Part shown: positions 14,602 through 16,501 of the stretch, piece by piece | Layout of the letters: each line of letters opens with the position of its first letter | Numbering within the stretch: the stretch's first letter is position 1 | Source: DASWVC01 sp036401335 | GTDB lineage: Bacteria; Verrucomicrobiota; Verrucomicrobiia; Chthoniobacterales; JAFAMB01 | Length of the DNA: 16,501 nucleotides | Reading direction: 5' to 3' | Assembly: GCA_036401335.1 (NCBI GenBank) | Contig: DASWVC010000212.1 | Location: 1-16,501, forward strand | Translations under genes and position numbers: made by a program | Notes under the pieces: model-generated | What the model was told of the DNA's origin: nothing | What the model saw: only the letters and a program-made list of their open reading frames with translations | The model's database searches: none

Positions 14602-15054
14602 ATGAACATCATTCGTTACCAACGCTATCCGCAATCTGAACTGTCCCCGGCCTTTGACCGCTTAAGCTCGCTTCGCGAGGAGATGGACCGCTTGTTCGAG
14701 GCATCCTTCCGGACATCAGGTTCACTCAGCGGCTGGGCTCCGGCCTTGGACGTCTACCAGGACAAAGATCAGTTCACCGTGGTGGCCGAGTTGCCCGGAT
14801 TCAAGAAGGAAGAAATCGAGATTTCCTTGCACCAGGGTGCGCTGACCATCTCCGGCGAACGCAAGGCCGAAGCCAGCGAAGGTGAGACGGTCCGCAACGA
14901 ACGGTTCTTTGGCCGGTTCCAACGTACCGTCGCCCTCGCGTCGCCTGTGAATGCCGCCAAGGTGCGTGCCAGTTACCAGGACGGCGTTTTGAAGATCGAG
15001 CTTCCCAAGGCTGAAGAAGCCAAACCGAAACAGATCGAAGTTTCCGTCAGCTGA
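14602..15054 (+). CDS. small heat-shock protein (Hsp20/alpha-crystallin)
   Basis: A 150-residue ATP-independent holdase that keeps unfolding proteins soluble. An N-terminal arm (1-45, including FDRLSSLREEMDRLFEASF) precedes an alpha-crystallin domain from about APALDVYQDKDQF (48) to KIELPKAEEA (about 141). GALTISGERK and DGVLKIELPK are the conserved domain strands. The C-terminal IEV (residues 145-147) is the I-x-I/V motif that docks into neighbouring subunits in the oligomer. Length and order are typical of bacterial class A sHSPs. AAGAGG nine bases before the ATG supports the start. It is the first gene of a two-gene sHSP operon with a candidate sigma-54 promoter, activator dyads and IHF site upstream. 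No CIRCE element is seen, so HrcA control is not indicated. Confidence 0.95.
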   Translation: MNIIRYQRYPQSELSPAFDRLSSLREEMDRLFEASFRTSGSLSGWAPALDVYQDKDQFTVVAELPGFKKEEIEISLHQGALTISGERKAEASEGETVRNERFFGRFQRTVALASPVNAAKVRASYQDGVLKIELPKAEEAKPKQIEVSVS

Positions 15055-15061
15055 AACAACT

Positions 15062-15088
15062 TTCCCGGCGCCTTCCGGCTGCCGGGAA
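15062..15088 (+). repeat. GC hairpin between the two sHSP genes
   Basis: TTCCCGGC (15062-15069) pairs perfectly with GCCGGGAA (15081-15088) around an 11-base loop, in the 49-base gap of the operon. There is no T-run, so it is more likely an mRNA-stability or processing element, or a dispersed repeat, than a terminator. The right arm lies in a 13-mer shared with 6469-6481. Confidence 0.6.
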
Positions 15089-15103
15089 TAACCGGAGTTT
15101 TCC

Positions 15104-15481
15104 ATGAACAACGTTGCCAATCAACAGAATGAAACCGCGGTGGCTACGGAGCCAGCCCGCTACTACACCACCCCTTTGGTCGACGTGGTAAGCCACGAAG
15201 AAGGGTACCTCCTTCGGGCCGAGATGCCCGGCGTCACGAAGGAGGGGGTGGAAATCACCGTTGAGAACGGGCACCTGACCATCGTTGGCCACCGTCAACC
15301 GTTGGCCGTCGCCGGCGAGCGGATCTACGGTGAGCGTCGGGGGCATGATTACCGTCGGGTCTACGAACTGGACCCATCCATTGACGCGGCGCGTGTGTCG
15401 GCAAAAATCGACCACGGCGTTCTGACCGTGACCCTGCCAAAGGCGGAAAGCGTGAAGCCACGGCGCATCACGCTGGAATAA
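15104..15481 (+). CDS. small heat-shock protein (Hsp20), second of pair
   Basis: A 125-residue small heat-shock protein with a short N-terminal arm (about 20 residues) before the alpha-crystallin domain: TTPLVDVVSHEEGYLLRAEMPGV at its start, ENGHLTIVGHR in the middle and DHGVLTVTLPKAESVKPRRI at its end. ITL at the extreme C-terminus is the I-x-L docking motif. It is clearly diverged from the 150-residue protein upstream, so the pair may co-assemble or act on different clients, as in other bacteria with two sHSPs; this is inference. CGGAG (15093-15097) six bases before the ATG is a good ribosome site. It follows its partner by 49 bases holding a GC hairpin, and a strong terminator lies 40 bases after the stop, closing the operon. 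Confidence 0.94.
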   Translation: MNNVANQQNETAVATEPARYYTTPLVDVVSHEEGYLLRAEMPGVTKEGVEITVENGHLTIVGHRQPLAVAGERIYGERRGHDYRRVYELDPSIDAARVSAKIDHGVLTVTLPKAESVKPRRITLE

Positions 15482-15520
15482 GGCTTGTCGTTTTTAAACG
15501 TCGCCAACGGGTTTCACACC

Positions 15521-15554
15521 ACGCGCCGCAGGCAAGCTGCGGCGCGTTTTTTTT
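15521..15554 (+). terminator. rho-independent terminator of the sHSP operon
   Basis: ACGCGCCGCAG (15521-15531) pairs perfectly with CTGCGGCGCGT (15537-15547) around a GCAAG loop, followed by eight Ts (15547-15554). This 11-bp GC stem plus T-run is a textbook intrinsic terminator and insulates recA from the operon. Confidence 0.93.
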
Positions 15555-15589
15555 GCGGGTGTGCACAGGCAGCATTGTGCAGCAAAGCC

Positions 15590-15617
15590 TTGAAAAACGG
15601 TCTCCAACAGGTAAATT
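15590..15617 (+). promoter_or_regulatory. candidate sigma-70 promoter of recA
   Basis: TTGAAA (15590-15595, 5 of 6 matches to the -35 consensus), a 16-base spacer, and TAAATT (15612-15617, 4 of 6 to the -10). The predicted start near 15624 leaves a leader of about 98 bases before the recA ATG. Confidence 0.5.
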
Positions 15618-15627
15618 GCTCACCCGG

Positions 15628-15642
15628 GTTCAAGATCGGTTC
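15628..15642 (+). promoter_or_regulatory. LexA-like operator (GTTC-N7-GTTC) at recA
   Basis: GTTC at 15628-15631 and at 15639-15642 are separated by seven bases; the full repeat is GGTTCA at an 11-base period. This is the form of the alphaproteobacterial SOS box, and it sits just after the predicted recA start point, where a repressor would block transcription. The palindromic TGTTC-N4-GAACA site known for Verrucomicrobia was not found here. Confidence 0.55.
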
Positions 15643-15721
15643 ACGTACTGCCGGAGCACTCGGCCCTTCCTGATGCACCCGGCAATCAACACCCTCTCCG
15701 AAGCGAGGTTTTCTCAACACC

Positions 15722-16501
15722 ATGGCAGCTAAGAACAACGAAGTTGTGACCGCGGATCCGGCGTCGTCGGCCCGCAAAAAGAATCTTGACCTCGCGCTTC
15801 AACAGATTGCGAAGGATTACGGGGAAGGGGCCATCATGCGCCTTGGTGACCACCAGATCACAGCCATTGACGTTATCCCGACCGGCAACATCCTGATTGA
15901 TCGCGCGTTGGGCGTCGGCGGTTTTCCGCGGGGTCGGGTGGTCGAAATCTATGGTCCGGAATCGTCCGGTAAAACGACGCTAACCCTTACGGTCATCGCT
16001 CAAGCCCAGAAACGGGGTGGGTTGGCGGGATTTATCGACGTTGAACACGCGCTTGACCCGCAGTACGCCCGACGACTCGGGGTTAACCTGGATGATTTAT
16101 TGGTTTCTCAGCCCAGCTCCGGAGAGGAAGCGTTGCGCATTTGCGAGACGCTGATTCGCTCGAATGCCTTGGACGTGATTGTGCTGGATTCCGTCGCGGC
16201 CCTGGTCACGAAAGCGGAATTGGAAGGTGAGATCGGGGATGCCACCATGGGCGCTCAGGCCCGCCTGATGAGCGCGGCACTGCGGAAGTTGACCGCACTC
16301 ATCTCAAAAGCGCGCACCTGCTGCATTTTCACCAACCAGATCCGCGAGAAAATCGGGGTCATGTTCGGCAACCCGGAAACCACCCCGGGGGGCAAGGCGC
16401 TCAAGTTTTATTCCAGCGTGCGCGTCGACATCCGGCGGATCGCGGCCATCAAGTTGACGGATGGCACCGTGGCCGGCAACCGCACCAAGGTAAAAGTGGT
16501 G
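15722..16501 (+). CDS. recA: recombinase RecA, C-terminus cut by window edge
   Basis: The first 260 residues of RecA, open to the right edge. RecA forms ATP-dependent filaments on single-stranded DNA for strand exchange and stimulates LexA self-cleavage. Visible are KNLDLALQQIAKDYGEGAIMRLG (from residue 20), Walker A GPESSGKT (78-85), FIDVEHALDP with catalytic E108, Walker B VIVLD (152-156), the L1-region EGEIGDATMGAQARLMS, and the L2-region TNQIREKIGVMFGNPETTPGG. V107 replaces the common Ala of FIDAEHALDP; otherwise core motifs are intact. Up to the cut, length is collinear with E. coli RecA, leaving roughly 90 residues missing. ATG 15722 is the only sensible start; GAGG lies 13 bases upstream, rather far. 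It has its own promoter and a LexA-like operator, so SOS induction is likely. Confidence 0.97.
   Translation, partial: MAAKNNEVVTADPASSARKKNLDLALQQIAKDYGEGAIMRLGDHQITAIDVIPTGNILIDRALGVGGFPRGRVVEIYGPESSGKTTLTLTVIAQAQKRGGLAGFIDVEHALDPQYARRLGVNLDDLLVSQPSSGEEALRICETLIRSNALDVIVLDSVAALVTKAELEGEIGDATMGAQARLMSAALRKLTALISKARTCCIFTNQIREKIGVMFGNPETTPGGKALKFYSSVRVDIRRIAAIKLTDGTVAGNRTKVKVV

Noticed and set aside
1..16501. CRISPR array, insertion sequence, phage or defence island
   Set aside because: No regularly spaced repeats, no transposase or integrase, and every substantial gene belongs to a housekeeping, stress or glycan family.

Overview
The window looks like a chromosomal segment of a high-GC free-living bacterium, most plausibly a member of the Verrucomicrobiota (PVC group). 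The basis is protein flavour (RecA, a stand-alone GGQ release-factor-like protein, a compact sucC-sucD-gltA run) and weak or absent Shine-Dalgarno sites. This assignment is an inference from reading, not a database result. I see no tRNA, rRNA, CRISPR array, insertion sequence or phage gene.

Left part (1-6391) is a cell-surface glycan cluster. On the minus strand are a polytopic GT-C-type membrane protein and, downstream of it, a GT-A-fold glycosyltransferase cut by the left window edge. Divergent from them is a UDP-galactopyranose mutase (glf), which implies galactofuranose. Converging on glf are two tandem full-length paralogous family-2 glycosyltransferases. A 455-base non-coding stretch (6392-6846) with several inverted repeats follows.

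Middle part (6847-12396) is housekeeping. A minus-strand operon sucC-sucD-gltA (succinyl-CoA ligase and citrate synthase) has a candidate promoter near 10092-10120. Divergent from it is a small GGQ peptidyl-tRNA-hydrolase-like protein. Then come riboflavin synthase (minus) and thioredoxin reductase (plus), divergent across a spacer with a 9-bp inverted repeat. Next on the plus strand (12483-14341) are a GT4 glycosyltransferase and a GNAT-like acyltransferase in a tight pair.

Right part (14342-16501) is stress and DNA repair. Two small heat-shock proteins are preceded by what reads as a full sigma-54 enhancer-type control region: two palindromic GACA-N3-TGTC dyads, a perfect IHF-consensus site, a -24/-12 promoter with correct GG-N10-GC geometry, and a short leader whose Shine-Dalgarno can pair into a weak hairpin. 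The pair ends in a strong intrinsic terminator. recA follows (cut by the right edge), with its own sigma-70-like promoter and a GTTC-N7-GTTC direct repeat placed like a LexA operator.

The most novel items are the sigma-54/IHF/dyad control of the small heat-shock operon and the alphaproteobacterial-style SOS box at recA. All genes are of known families; I found no clearly new multi-gene defence or mobile system.
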